A DNA stretch of 64,000 nt from Gammaproteobacteria bacterium (GTDB lineage: Bacteria; Pseudomonadota; Gammaproteobacteria; Pseudomonadales; Azotimanducaceae): assembly GCA_009839505.1 (NCBI GenBank), contig VXPO01000155.1, positions 101,905-165,904 of the forward strand. The letters run 5' to 3'. A program made the position numbers and the translations under genes. Below the pieces are notes generated by a model, which did not search any database, was not told the DNA's origin, and saw nothing but the letters and a program-made list of their open reading frames with translations. Below are positions 27,164 through 36,112 of this stretch, piece by piece (position 1 is the first letter of the stretch; each line of letters opens with the position of its first letter).

Positions 27164-29062
27164 ATGTCGACGTTCAAGTGGACCGTGTGCGTGGCCGCCG
27201 GTGCTTTGGCGGCAGCAGTCGCGTACGTCGTTCTGGTACCGTCGCCACACGGCATCCCTTCGGCCGGTTCCGAGGCGGTGGCCGGCGCAATGGCGCCATT
27301 ACACGAGGCGACCAGCGCGTCAAGCCAACGTGAAGGCTCGGCGAGCGATCCTCGCACGCTCGCGGACATTCGGCGCTTGTCCAGCGACTTCGAACGCGCC
27401 GCCGCGCTCTACGACCTGCTCCGGCAAGTGGACGTCCCGACTCTCGAGGACCTGCTTCGCGAAGCCGACGAGTCGCAGGCAGGCAAGGCCACGAAATCCA
27501 TCATCTACGCCCGATTCGTCGACCTCGACCCCGACGCTGCCGTTACTCACATCGTCGCCATGCAGGAGGACAAGCGCTTTATTACCAACGCCTTCACCAC
27601 GTGGGCCGCGCGCGACCCGGATGCCGCGCTGGACCGCGCCGAACTCCTGCCGCCCAATTCGCGGCGCACCGCGGCGGTCGCGATCCTGTCCACCCTCCGC
27701 GACGTCGAGTTCAGACGGGAAGTCGCCGAGCGCCTAGACGTCGGCGATGTACTGGAACGGTCCGTCGCGATGGAGGACATCCGGGCCAACCCCCAACGGG
27801 CTTGGCGGGACGCCGTGGCCGGGCTGGCCGATGGCGACCAAACCTTGACGGGCTGGCATGCCCTTCGCTCATGGCTGCCGACCGACCCGATCGGTGCCAT
27901 GCAAGCCGTGGAATCATGGCCGGAGCCCAAGGTGCGCGACCGGTGGCGACGCGACCTGCTTGCGATCTGGGCAGGCATCGATACTCGTGCGGCTTTTGAC
28001 TGGGCGTTGACACTACCCCCGGGGGAGAGACGCAACGACCTAATCGCGCAAGCAGCGATACGACTGGCCGCGAAGTCGCCCATCGAGGCTGTGGAGGTCG
28101 CCGCTGGCCTGGACGCGTCCACGCGACGAAGCGTCAGAAACATCGCATTCCGGAACTGGGCGAAAGGGGATCCAGTCGGTGCTCTGGACGCCCTCAACGA
28201 CCTCGTGGAGCCTCAGTTCGCCAACGCGATGCGCCGCAGCCTCGTCGCCGCCTGGGCGGGAACGGATCCACATGCGGCATTCGACTGGGTGCGGACGCAG
28301 CCTCGAACGGCGGATCACGAGTGGTTGCTTGAGACGCCTTTGGAGATGATCGCGCAGAACGCCCCCGAAGAGGCCATGGCCCTTGCCAGAGAACTCGACG
28401 AAGAAGCCCGTCGCACGCTCGTCCCCAAAGTTCTCAAGGCTTGGTCGGATAACCACCCGGAAGCCGCCGTCGCCTGGGTCGACCTCCATGCCTATCACCG
28501 CCCCGACGCCGTGGTCGCGGTGGCCACAAGCTACGCCCACCTAGACGCCGTCGCGGCTTTCGACTGGGTCGCCGGCCTGCCCGACAACGTTCGACGCTCC
28601 ACGATGCCGAGCCTCCTGCAAGTGATCTCGGAGGATGCGCCGACAACGGCTCGGACCCTCTTCGACCAAGTCGAAGATCCGACCATACGCGCGAATTCGG
28701 CGCCGACGCTGGTATGGCACTGGACCGGTAGCGATCCTGAAGGTGCGCTGCGCTGGATCGGCGAGGCAAAGAACGTCGGCGACCACGTCCGCCTCTACGA
28801 CTGGGTGTTCCAACGCTGGAGTTACCTGAATCGCCCGGCCGCTCTCGCGGCGGTACGTCGACTTCCACCGGACGCCCGCGAAGGAGCGAACATGGGTATG
28901 GTCAAGACGGCGTTGAATGCACAGGACATCGCGTTTGTAGAGCAGGTGTTCAATACACTCGAAGGTCGCCAACGCCGCGACGCGGCCCGGATGATCCATC
29001 AACGCCTGAGGAACATCGACCCGGACCTGGCCGAACGTTACCGCGAACCTGCCGGTCGATAG
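27164..29062 (+). CDS. Membrane-anchored or secreted solenoid protein with repeated W-A-x-D-P motifs
   Basis: 632 residues, no named family recognised. An N-terminal signal or anchor (TVCVAAGALAAAVAYVVLV) is followed by a long helical region made of about 30-40-residue units. The recurring core is W-(A/l)-x-x-(D/h)-P-x-(A/G)-A-x-x-(W/a), for example WAARDPDAALDRA, WLPTDPIGAMQAV, WAGIDTRAAFDWAL, WAKGDPVGALDAL, WAGTDPHAAFDWV, WSDNHPEAAVAWV and WTGSDPEGALRWI. The spacing suggests a TPR/HEAT-like alpha-solenoid acting as a scaffold. It starts 9 bp after the isomerase and ends 11 bp before an aminotransferase. Confidence 0.75.
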   Translation: MSTFKWTVCVAAGALAAAVAYVVLVPSPHGIPSAGSEAVAGAMAPLHEATSASSQREGSASDPRTLADIRRLSSDFERAAALYDLLRQVDVPTLEDLLREADESQAGKATKSIIYARFVDLDPDAAVTHIVAMQEDKRFITNAFTTWAARDPDAALDRAELLPPNSRRTAAVAILSTLRDVEFRREVAERLDVGDVLERSVAMEDIRANPQRAWRDAVAGLADGDQTLTGWHALRSWLPTDPIGAMQAVESWPEPKVRDRWRRDLLAIWAGIDTRAAFDWALTLPPGERRNDLIAQAAIRLAAKSPIEAVEVAAGLDASTRRSVRNIAFRNWAKGDPVGALDALNDLVEPQFANAMRRSLVAAWAGTDPHAAFDWVRTQPRTADHEWLLETPLEMIAQNAPEEAMALARELDEEARRTLVPKVLKAWSDNHPEAAVAWVDLHAYHRPDAVVAVATSYAHLDAVAAFDWVAGLPDNVRRSTMPSLLQVISEDAPTTARTLFDQVEDPTIRANSAPTLVWHWTGSDPEGALRWIGEAKNVGDHVRLYDWVFQRWSYLNRPAALAAVRRLPPDAREGANMGMVKTALNAQDIAFVEQVFNTLEGRQRRDAARMIHQRLRNIDPDLAERYREPAGR

Positions 29063-29073
29063 AACTCTCAACC

Positions 29074-30225
29074 ATGTCTGAACCCATGTTCGATTTCGCC
29101 GTCGGCCGCACCAATCCGGAGACCGTTCCGGTGGCGGGGTTGCAGCGGGCCGCGCGCGACGCCATCGCCAACGAGTATGCGGAACTCACCGACTACCACG
29201 GCAAGCTGGGCCATCCAGGGTTACGTGCCGCCATGGCGCGGCGCGAGTCCGAACGCGAGGGCGTCGACGTCGATCCCGATCAGCTGTCCCTGATGAACGG
29301 CTCCATGCAGGCCGTGACACTGGTCGCGGAGGCGTTGACGCAGCCGGGCGATACGGTGATCTGCGAGGAGTTCACCTATTCCGGCACCATCGGCGCCTAC
29401 CGAGCCCTAGGCGTCGACATGGTCGGTCTCCCCGTCGATGCCAACGGCATGCGCGTCGATCTTCTCGAGGCCAAGCTCGACGAACTCGGCCAGGCGCGCA
29501 AACCGAAGTTCATCTACGCCCTGACGACCTACCAGAACCCCACGGGGGTCAACCTGGCCGTTGACCGACGCCGACAGCTGATCGACATCGCCCGTCGCCG
29601 CGACATCCCGGTCGTCGAGGACAACTGCTACGGCGACGTCCACTTCGACGGCGACAAGCCGCCAGCGCTGTTCGCCCTGTCCGACTACGACAAGATCATC
29701 TACCTGTGTTCGCTGTCGAAGATCCTCGGGCCCGGGCTCCGGCTTGGTTACCTGTACGCCAAGCCTGACCTGCTTGACGTGATTCTCGCCCGTCGCCACG
29801 ACGCCGGCGGCAACTACCTGGCGGCAGCCGTGGTTGCGGAACTCTACAAGGACGGCGTCTGGGAACTGACCGAGGCGTTGAACGAGGCGCTGAAGGTCAA
29901 GAAGAATCTCGTGGTCGACGGACTAGCCGAGGCTGGCGCGGATGTCTGCGTCACGTCCAATCCAACGGGTGGGCTGTTCGTCTGGGTGCGCTTTCCGGAC
30001 GACGTCGACCAAGGAAAACTCCTGCGGCTCACCGCGGAGCGCAACTTCCGCTACGCGCCGGGCGCCAATTTCCACATCCACGGCGAACCGGTGCCGTACC
30101 TGAGGCTCGCCTTCGGCCACGTGCCGGACGACGTCATCCGCGCCGGCATGCCCGTGCTGGCCCAGTGCCTGCGGGAAGCACGCACCAGCAATGAAGCCTT
30201 GCGTTTCGCTACGTTGTTCGACTGA
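29074..30225 (+). CDS. PLP-dependent aminotransferase class I/II (MocR/2-aminoadipate type, without HTH)
   Basis: 383 residues, full fold-type I length. NGSMQAVTLVAEAL, YQNPTGVNL, VVEDNCYGDVHFDG, and the PLP lysine Lys216 in CSLSKILGPGLRLGY; the carboxylate Arg is probably in YLRLAFGH. The sequence resembles LysN/2-aminoadipate transaminase-like enzymes that share ancestry with MocR regulators, but it has no N-terminal DNA-binding domain. Amino donor and acceptor are unknown. Confidence 0.88.
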   Translation: MSEPMFDFAVGRTNPETVPVAGLQRAARDAIANEYAELTDYHGKLGHPGLRAAMARRESEREGVDVDPDQLSLMNGSMQAVTLVAEALTQPGDTVICEEFTYSGTIGAYRALGVDMVGLPVDANGMRVDLLEAKLDELGQARKPKFIYALTTYQNPTGVNLAVDRRRQLIDIARRRDIPVVEDNCYGDVHFDGDKPPALFALSDYDKIIYLCSLSKILGPGLRLGYLYAKPDLLDVILARRHDAGGNYLAAAVVAELYKDGVWELTEALNEALKVKKNLVVDGLAEAGADVCVTSNPTGGLFVWVRFPDDVDQGKLLRLTAERNFRYAPGANFHIHGEPVPYLRLAFGHVPDDVIRAGMPVLAQCLREARTSNEALRFATLFD

Positions 30226-30247
30226 GCCAGCCCCCGAGGGTCCATCC

Positions 30248-31045
30248 ATGCACGCGGTCGAAGGGGCAACCCCAACGCAACGGAATGTGCCAACCCGGGC
30301 AAGGCGGAAGAACAGCACACTGCTCGTCGGTCTGCTCGTGCTGGCCGGGTCTGCCGCAGCCGACTCGCCAACGGACGTGTCGACCGCCAATGTCCCGGCC
30401 TACGACAGCCACGACACCTTCGATGCCAAGGTTGAAGAATACCGTCGCGAATACGGCGAGTTCCTAGCCAGACGCAGAGCCTTGTGGGACGGCTACATGG
30501 ATTCGGTCGTGACTCCCGTGTTCAAGAGCCAGAGCGATGCCGACAAGAAACGCATGGAGGACACTTCGGCCGCTCTCGACGACTGTGGGGACGACCCCGA
30601 AGGCTACGGCCCCGCCACCGACGAGTACCACGATTGCAGGGGTGGCCTCTTTGAGAAGCTCATGGCCGCCATGGGGTACGAAACCTACGCTGAGTACGCG
30701 GAGCGCAACGGCGGCGATCCGGAACCGCCGACCTACCCGGTCTATCACCTTGAACCCGCGCCACCCACCGCCCACGAAATCGCCTACGAGGAGGCCAAAA
30801 AGGAGTGCGCCGACAAGGGCGGCTCGTGGGTCATGCAGTCGCACGGCGACGGGCCGGATGCCTATTTCAATTGGTTGCGCTGCTGGAAGCACAACCCCGG
30901 CGAACCCACACCGCCACCCGGCGATCCGTTCTGGCAGCAGGAGCCGTTGCTACCCTACGACGCGGTTGTGACCCATGATCGAAGAAGCCACAAGGTTCTC
31001 AAGTTCAGCCGGGAGAGCCAGGACCAAACAACCCGGGAACACTAG
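30248..31045 (+). CDS. Secreted protein of unknown family
   Basis: 265 residues from MHAVEG, 22 bp after the aminotransferase gene. An export signal (LLVGLLVLAGSAAADS) follows a basic N-terminus. The mature part is rich in Asp, Glu, Tyr and Pro and has cysteines in LDDCGDDPEG, YHDCRGGL, KKECADKGGSWVM and WLRCWKHNPG that could make two disulfides. CADKGGSWV resembles short Cys-rich loops in secreted proteins. No family recognised and no catalytic motif visible. Confidence 0.65.
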   Translation: MHAVEGATPTQRNVPTRARRKNSTLLVGLLVLAGSAAADSPTDVSTANVPAYDSHDTFDAKVEEYRREYGEFLARRRALWDGYMDSVVTPVFKSQSDADKKRMEDTSAALDDCGDDPEGYGPATDEYHDCRGGLFEKLMAAMGYETYAEYAERNGGDPEPPTYPVYHLEPAPPTAHEIAYEEAKKECADKGGSWVMQSHGDGPDAYFNWLRCWKHNPGEPTPPPGDPFWQQEPLLPYDAVVTHDRRSHKVLKFSRESQDQTTREH

Positions 31046-31084
31046 CCGCGCGTTCCCGCTTCCGCAGGGACGACATCGTTGGCT

Positions 31085-31456
31085 CTACTTGTCCTGGCTC
31101 ATCATGAACCCGTTGCCTTCCCGGTCGGTCAGATCGGCGAGATAGATGCCCTCGTCGCCACGGTCTTCCGGCCCGGAACGAACGCTGCCACCGCCCTGCA
31201 CGACGGCGTCACAAGCCGAGCCGATGTCGTCCACGGTGAACGAAAGCCCTGTCGCCCTGAACTCGCCGGTGCCCCCGCCGTGCAGCGCGATGATCGCTGT
31301 TCCGAAGGCCAGCTCGCTCCACCAAGGCGAATGGGTTCTCACTTCGAGCCCAATGACGTCGCGGTAGAACGCCACCGCGCGATCCATGTCCTGGGCGGAC
31401 AGCAGGAACTTGGTTCCCAGTAGCCCGCACTGTCCTCGGCTGTTGCGTTTCGACAT
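31085..31456 (-). CDS. VOC/glyoxalase-superfamily protein
   Basis: 123 residues, one VOC domain. LLGTKFLLSAQDMDRAVAFYRDVIGLEV, the TGLSFTVDDIGSACDAVVQGGG strand-helix unit, and YLADLTDREGNGFMMSQ at the end. The usual first metal His is replaced near FLLSA, while a Glu is in DREGN. It could be a resistance, lyase or binding protein; function cannot be called. It is convergent with the secreted protein gene and divergent from the second toxin-antitoxin pair. Confidence 0.8.
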   Translation of the reverse strand: MSKRNSRGQCGLLGTKFLLSAQDMDRAVAFYRDVIGLEVRTHSPWWSELAFGTAIIALHGGGTGEFRATGLSFTVDDIGSACDAVVQGGGSVRSGPEDRGDEGIYLADLTDREGNGFMMSQDK

Positions 31457-31565
31457 CGAGTACTTCCGCCGCTTCTACGTGGTCCCACAGCCTATGCCCG
31501 CTCCCCCGTACCGACAAGTACCGAATACACCAGACGGCGTTCATTGATCACTACCCTCGCACCGT

Positions 31566-31594
31566 TTGTATGACAAACGTCATACAAGTATACT
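31566..31594 (+). promoter_or_regulatory. Promoter overlapping a perfect 9-bp palindromic operator (second TA pair)
   Basis: TTGTATGAC (31566-31574) and GTCATACAA (31579-31587) form a perfect inverted repeat around AAAC. A -35-like TTGTAT (31566-31571) and a -10-like TATACT (31589-31594) are 17 bp apart, so a bound repressor would block the -35. The palindrome includes an ATG at 31570 in the antitoxin frame, which argues that translation starts instead at 31627. Confidence 0.65.
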
Positions 31595-31626
31595 GCGATC
31601 CTGCAAAGTGCCAGGGCGGGCTCCAC

Positions 31627-31887
31627 ATGCGTGTCAACGCGAGGTTCGACGACCAACGGGCAGAGAAGCTGAGGCTGATCCAATCCCTAACAGGGATGAG
31701 CGCGAGCGATGTCCTCAAACATGCGATCGACCTGTTGCACGAGCGGCAAGTCACGCACGCCAAGGCGAGGGTCGACGCGCTGCTGACCAGCGATTTGATC
31801 GGTTGCAGCGACGGCCCGGACGACCTGGCCGATCAATACAAGCACTACCTGTCCCAGGATCTGAATAGCAAACATGGTGCTCGCTGA
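31627..31887 (+). CDS. Ribbon-helix-helix-type antitoxin
   Basis: 86 residues from MRVNARFDD. An upstream in-frame ATG at 31570 lies inside the operator and is rejected. The N-terminal strand MRVNARFD followed by helix AEKLRLIQSLTGMSASDVLKHAIDLL fits an RHH DNA-binding domain, and the C-terminal part (DDLADQYKHYLSQDL) would wrap the toxin. The PIN gene overlaps its last 14 bases. A perfect palindrome lies about 40 bp upstream of the start. Confidence 0.75.
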   Translation: MRVNARFDDQRAEKLRLIQSLTGMSASDVLKHAIDLLHERQVTHAKARVDALLTSDLIGCSDGPDDLADQYKHYLSQDLNSKHGAR

Positions 31888-32296
31888 CACCGGCTACTGG
31901 CTTGCGCTGGCCAATCGAAACGACCGCTGGCACAAAACCGCCCTAGAGGCCACCCGCCAGCTCGTCGAACCTCTAGTCGTCACCTGGCCCGTCGTGACGG
32001 AAACCTGTCACTTGATGCTGTCGCGTCTCGGTGCCGAAGCACAGCTGCGTTTCATCGAGCAGGTGGCGGCGAACGTCGATGTCCACGAGATCGGCCAAAA
32101 GCGCCTCGACGACGTCCACATGTTGATGGCCAAGTACAGCGATCTGCCGATGGACCTGGCCGATGCATCTCTGGTCGTGGCGGCCACCGACTTGGGCGAG
32201 GGGCGAATACTCTCCACGGACCAACGCGACTTCAATGCGTACCGATGGAAGGAAACCGAACCCTTCCACAACCTGATGGCGCTGACGGCACCCTAA
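31874..32296 (+). CDS. PIN-domain toxin (putative endoribonuclease)
   Basis: 140 residues. Conserved acids: Asp in VLADTGYWLAL, Glu in WPVVTETCHLML, Asp in MDLADASLVVAA and Asp in RILSTDQRDFNAYRW. This matches VapC-like PIN proteins of the type paired with RHH antitoxins. It starts inside the antitoxin gene, as is common for translational coupling. It differs clearly from the PIN protein at 22517, so the pairs are independent. Confidence 0.87.
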   Translation: MVLADTGYWLALANRNDRWHKTALEATRQLVEPLVVTWPVVTETCHLMLSRLGAEAQLRFIEQVAANVDVHEIGQKRLDDVHMLMAKYSDLPMDLADASLVVAATDLGEGRILSTDQRDFNAYRWKETEPFHNLMALTAP

Positions 32297-32329
32297 CGAC
32301 TGCTCGGATCGGGTCCGCGACCATGGACA

Positions 32330-32378
32330 GGGTCAGATTGGGGACATCCACGCTACCTGAACTGGGACACCCACCTTG
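32330..32378. repeat. Short dispersed motif GGACATCCAC ... GGGACACCCACC
   Basis: GGGGACATCCACG and TGGGACACCCACC are separated by about 15 bases. The same pair of blocks occurs inverted at 58789-58835 (GGATGGGTGTCCC and GGTGGATGTCCC). It probably marks a remnant of a mobile element. The surrounding gap (32297-32427) has no gene. Confidence 0.4.
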
Positions 32379-32427
32379 ACGGCATCGGCGGTTCCCAACA
32401 AACCACCTGAGGGTGTTTGCATGACTC

Positions 32428-33843
32428 CTACTCGGGTTCCTCGCGCCCGGACGGCAGCACCCTGCCTTCCGGATAGTCGGCTCCCTCGACGCTCCTGTCG
32501 ACGGATGCGTTCCAGGCGGCCAGTTCGGCTTTCATTCGGGCTGCCATTTCCGGGTGCCGTGCGATGAGGTTGTCCTGCTCGGAAGGGTCATCGACCACGT
32601 TGTAGAGCTCGAACTCACGAGGCAAGGACTCCAGTGCGTCGCTGTCCCATACGCCGTCGACGAACGCCTTGTCGTAGTCGCGGTAGTAGACGAGCTTGTA
32701 GTCGTTGTCCAGCCAGGCGAACTGGCCCAGAACGCGAAAACCAAGCGGCTGATGTCGCCTTGCGGGTTCGGTATCGAAGACCGGCACCAGCGATATGCCG
32801 TCATGGACTTTGTTGATATCGCCGGGGTCGAGGTCGGCAACCTCGATCAGTGTCGGAAACATGTCCAATGTGCCGGCAGGGAAGTTGGATATTCTGGGTT
32901 CGATCTCGCCGGGCCACTCGATGATGCCGGGCACGCGGATCCCGCCCTCGTAGAACGAACTCTTGGATCCCCGAAGGTGTCCCGTGGAGTCGGGCGTCAC
33001 GCCCGGCAGGTACTCACCCGTCGACGTCCTGGTAACCCCGTACGCAGGCAGTCCGCCATTGTCGCTGGTGAACCAGACGAGCGTGTTTTCCGCTATGCCC
33101 ATGTCGCGCAAGCCTTGGCGCAGGGTGCCGACCGAGCGGTCCATGGCGACGACTTCGCCATGATGGACCCGGGACGCTTCCGGCATGTCACGAAACGCCT
33201 CCATGTCCGCCTTCAATGCCTCGAACGGCCGATGCGGAGACGCGTACCAGATCAGGACGAAAGCGGGCGTGCCCTTTTGGTTCGCCTGCTCGATGAACCG
33301 GAGGGCTTCCTCGACCAGCACTTCCGAGGACTCCCCTTCGATGCGCTCGGACGTGCCGTTGCGACTAAGCACTGGATCGAGGTTGAACTGGTTGGTTTCG
33401 CTCAGCCAATAGTCGAAGCCGAGTTCGCCCGGATGGTGCGGATCGGACAGCGGCATCGGATGATCGGGAGTATTCACGGTGTTCAGATGCCACTTGCCAA
33501 AGTGAGCCGTCGTATAGCCGGCATTGCGAAAAGCTGCGGAGAGGGTCTTCTCCTGCTTGTTGATCGAACTGCCGACGGTGAGCACGCCGGTCCGGTCGTT
33601 GGTTCGGCCGGTCAGCACGGTGGCTCGGGTGGTGGAGCACTGCGGAGCACCCGAATAGAAGCGATCCATGCGCAGACCGTTGCTGGCCATGGCATCGAGG
33701 TTCGGCGTCTTGAGGACCGGATGGCCGTAGTAGCCCGTCTGTGCCCAACCCATGTCATCGGCCATGACAAGGATCACGTTGGGTGCCGCCAACATCGGAG
33801 TGGCCGACAGGCACAAAAGGATGAGGATCGTCAGTCGCAACAT
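32428..33843 (-). CDS. Secreted sulfatase (arylsulfatase-like, S1 family)
   Basis: 471 residues from MLRLTILILL, with a cleavable signal peptide ending TPMLAA. N-terminal metal motif PNVILVMADDMGWAQTGYYG, then the formylglycine region QCSTTRATVLTGR with Cys69. The Ca/sulfate site continues with TAHFGKWHLN, and FTSDNGG supplies the later Asp-Asn pair. The core motif reads C-S-T-T-R where C-x-(P/A)-x-R is expected. The substrate is probably a sulfated polysaccharide or ester; no other polysaccharide genes flank it. Confidence 0.88.
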   Translation of the reverse strand: MLRLTILILLCLSATPMLAAPNVILVMADDMGWAQTGYYGHPVLKTPNLDAMASNGLRMDRFYSGAPQCSTTRATVLTGRTNDRTGVLTVGSSINKQEKTLSAAFRNAGYTTAHFGKWHLNTVNTPDHPMPLSDPHHPGELGFDYWLSETNQFNLDPVLSRNGTSERIEGESSEVLVEEALRFIEQANQKGTPAFVLIWYASPHRPFEALKADMEAFRDMPEASRVHHGEVVAMDRSVGTLRQGLRDMGIAENTLVWFTSDNGGLPAYGVTRTSTGEYLPGVTPDSTGHLRGSKSSFYEGGIRVPGIIEWPGEIEPRISNFPAGTLDMFPTLIEVADLDPGDINKVHDGISLVPVFDTEPARRHQPLGFRVLGQFAWLDNDYKLVYYRDYDKAFVDGVWDSDALESLPREFELYNVVDDPSEQDNLIARHPEMAARMKAELAAWNASVDRSVEGADYPEGRVLPSGREEPE

Positions 33844-33997
33844 GGTGTTCCCATCCGGCAGGATCCCCAAGAATAACCCGCCAGGCCTGCTCCGTTTGAC
33901 CGATCCGCGTGCGGCGCGGGTCTATCCCGCATTCCCCGCTGGCACACGCCGGTGTTACGGTCCAAACTCCTCGCCAACAAGGGGTTCGGGGGGATCC

Positions 33998-35977
33998 ATG
34001 CGCGAGTTCCATCGGCACATGCCGGTACTTGCCGCCCGCGTCTGTTCGGTGGCTGTCCTCGGTGCGGCGCTTTGTGTAGTCGCCGACACGGGCACGGACG
34101 GCGGCCAATGGCGCCACCACGGTGGCGACCACGCCTCCACCAAGTACGCACCGCTTGCCCAGATCGACATGGGCAATTTCTCCAAGTTGGAGGTCGCCTG
34201 GCGGTGGAAGTCCGCCGATCAGAAGATTCCATTCGGTGACGGCAAGCGCTACTACACCGGCCACTACCGGGCCACGCCACTCATGGTCGGCGGTCGCGTC
34301 TACGCCGCCACTTCCCACGGCCAGGTGGCGGCGCTCGATCCGGCCACGGGGCGAGAACTCTGGGTCTACGACCCGAAGAGCTATGCCAAGGGTCAGCCGA
34401 ACATGCAACCACTGCAGACCCGGGGCATCGAGTACTGGACCGACGGCAAGGTCGAGCGCCTATTCGTCGCGACGATGGGCAAGCAGCTCGTCTCCATCGA
34501 CGTCGCGACGGGGAAGCCGGATCCTGCGTTCGGAGACAACGGCATCGTCGACCTCGCCAACGATCTCGGTCCCGGCGACTACATCATCAACAACATCACC
34601 CACGGGGCGCCGCCCATCGTCCTGGCCGACACCGTCATCGTCGGCTCGAAGATCTTCGACTACGGCCTGCGCAACAACAGCCCCCCCGGACACATTCGCG
34701 CCTACGATGCCCGCACGGGCAAGTTCAAGTGGCGCTTCCACACCATTCCCCGCGAAGGGGAGCCCTACGTCGAGACTTGGGAGAACGAGTCCTGGCGAAA
34801 GGCGGGCAACACCAACGCCTGGTCGATGCTCGCGGGCGACGACGAACTGGGCCTCGTCTACCTGCCCATCTCTACCTCCACCAACGACTACTGGGGAGGC
34901 AAACGGCACGGCGCGAACGTCTACGCCGAGAGCATCCTCTGCCTCGACGCGGCCACCGGCAAACGGGTATGGCACTTCCAGACCGTGCATCACGGCCTGT
35001 GGGACTACGACATCGCGTCCGCGCCAAATCTGGTGGACGTCGTGGTCGACAGCCGACCGATCAAGGCACTCGCCCAAGTGTCCAAAACCGGCTTCACCTA
35101 TGTCTTCGATCGGCGCACCGGGGAACCGGTCTGGCCCATCGAGGAACGTCCGGTGCCGCAGAGCGACGTGCCCGGAGAGAAGTCGTACCCGACCCAGCCG
35201 CATCCCACCAAGCCGCCGCCGTTCGAACGGCTTGGCATCACCGAAGACGATCTCATCGATTTCACGCCGGAACTCAGGGCCGAGGCCGTCGAGATCGTCA
35301 AGCGCTACCGGCTAGGTCCGATCTTCACGCCACCCATCGTCAGGGGCGCCGGCGGCAAGCTCGGCACCATCGTCATGCCGGGGGCGGCCGGAGGTGCCAA
35401 CTTCCCGGGAGCATCCGTCGATCCGGATACCGGCATTCTCTATGTCGAGTCCCAGACGACACCCGTCGGCATGGCCCTCGTGCCCCCCAGATCGGGCACT
35501 TCGGACTGGGACTACGTGATCAGCTACGTGCCCACCCCGGGACCCCAAGGGCTGCCGCTGTTGAAACCGCCCTACCGGCGCATCACCGCTATCAATCTCA
35601 ATACCGGCGAGCACGTCTGGCAGATTCCGTTCGGCAACGGCCCCAACAAACACCCGGCGATCCGTCACCTCGAACTCGGTCCCTTGGGGAGCCCCTACGG
35701 CGACGCGGTGGCGGAAGGCGGCATCCTGCTCACCAAGACCCTGCTGATCAGCTACCTGTCCAAGCGAGGCGAAATCGGCAGGTCGGCTAACGGGTCCTAC
35801 CTCCGCGCCTTCGACAAGGCCACGGGAGAACCCCTAGGCGAAGTCGACGTCGGCATCCGGCTGCACGGAGCGCCCATGACCTACATGCACGCGGGGCGTC
35901 AGTACATCGCCGTCGCCGGCGGAGGACGGCGGGGGGACGACGAGTTGGTCGCCTTCGCCCTGCCGCGAGGGGGCTAG
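33998..35977 (+). CDS. PQQ-dependent dehydrogenase (quinoprotein, beta-propeller)
   Basis: 659 residues from MREFHRHM, which follows a GGGGGGA ribosome site; the signal peptide continues to LGAALCVVADT. The propeller blades carry PQQ-enzyme signatures: GGQWRHHGGDHASTKYAPL, AALDPATGRELWVYDP, HHGLWDYDIASAPNLVDV, AINLNTGEHVWQIPFG and SYLRAFDKATGEPLGEV. No haem-binding CxxCH domain and no disulfide-type adjacent Cys pair are seen, so it resembles glucose-type quinoproteins that pass electrons to quinone rather than haem-fused alcohol dehydrogenases. The substrate is unknown. No pqq synthesis genes are in the window. Confidence 0.88.
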   Translation: MREFHRHMPVLAARVCSVAVLGAALCVVADTGTDGGQWRHHGGDHASTKYAPLAQIDMGNFSKLEVAWRWKSADQKIPFGDGKRYYTGHYRATPLMVGGRVYAATSHGQVAALDPATGRELWVYDPKSYAKGQPNMQPLQTRGIEYWTDGKVERLFVATMGKQLVSIDVATGKPDPAFGDNGIVDLANDLGPGDYIINNITHGAPPIVLADTVIVGSKIFDYGLRNNSPPGHIRAYDARTGKFKWRFHTIPREGEPYVETWENESWRKAGNTNAWSMLAGDDELGLVYLPISTSTNDYWGGKRHGANVYAESILCLDAATGKRVWHFQTVHHGLWDYDIASAPNLVDVVVDSRPIKALAQVSKTGFTYVFDRRTGEPVWPIEERPVPQSDVPGEKSYPTQPHPTKPPPFERLGITEDDLIDFTPELRAEAVEIVKRYRLGPIFTPPIVRGAGGKLGTIVMPGAAGGANFPGASVDPDTGILYVESQTTPVGMALVPPRSGTSDWDYVISYVPTPGPQGLPLLKPPYRRITAINLNTGEHVWQIPFGNGPNKHPAIRHLELGPLGSPYGDAVAEGGILLTKTLLISYLSKRGEIGRSANGSYLRAFDKATGEPLGEVDVGIRLHGAPMTYMHAGRQYIAVAGGGRRGDDELVAFALPRGG

Positions 35978-36112
35978 GTAGCTCTGAACAAGCGTAGCGC
36001 CCCGGCGTGTTGTGGTCTGCCTTTCTCGCTAGAACCGACGCCGTGCAGTGACAAGGCACGGGCGACCACAACGCGCCCGCAGGGCGCGCGGTCGACCCTA
36101 CGGCTTGGACTC
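35978..36112 (+). repeat. Dispersed repeat, family A copy 3
   Basis: Contains GCTCTGAACAAGCGTAGCG, GAACCGACGCCGTGCAGTGAC, GGCACGGGCGACCACAACGC and ends GGTCGACCCTACGGCTTGG. The last block on the minus strand reads CCAAGCCGTAGGGTCGACC and supplies the TAG stop of the next gene (36098-36100). Confidence 0.75.

Noticed and set aside
31570..31626. Longer antitoxin start at ATG 31570
   Set aside because: This ATG is inside the palindromic operator and upstream of the likely -10, so it would not be transcribed.
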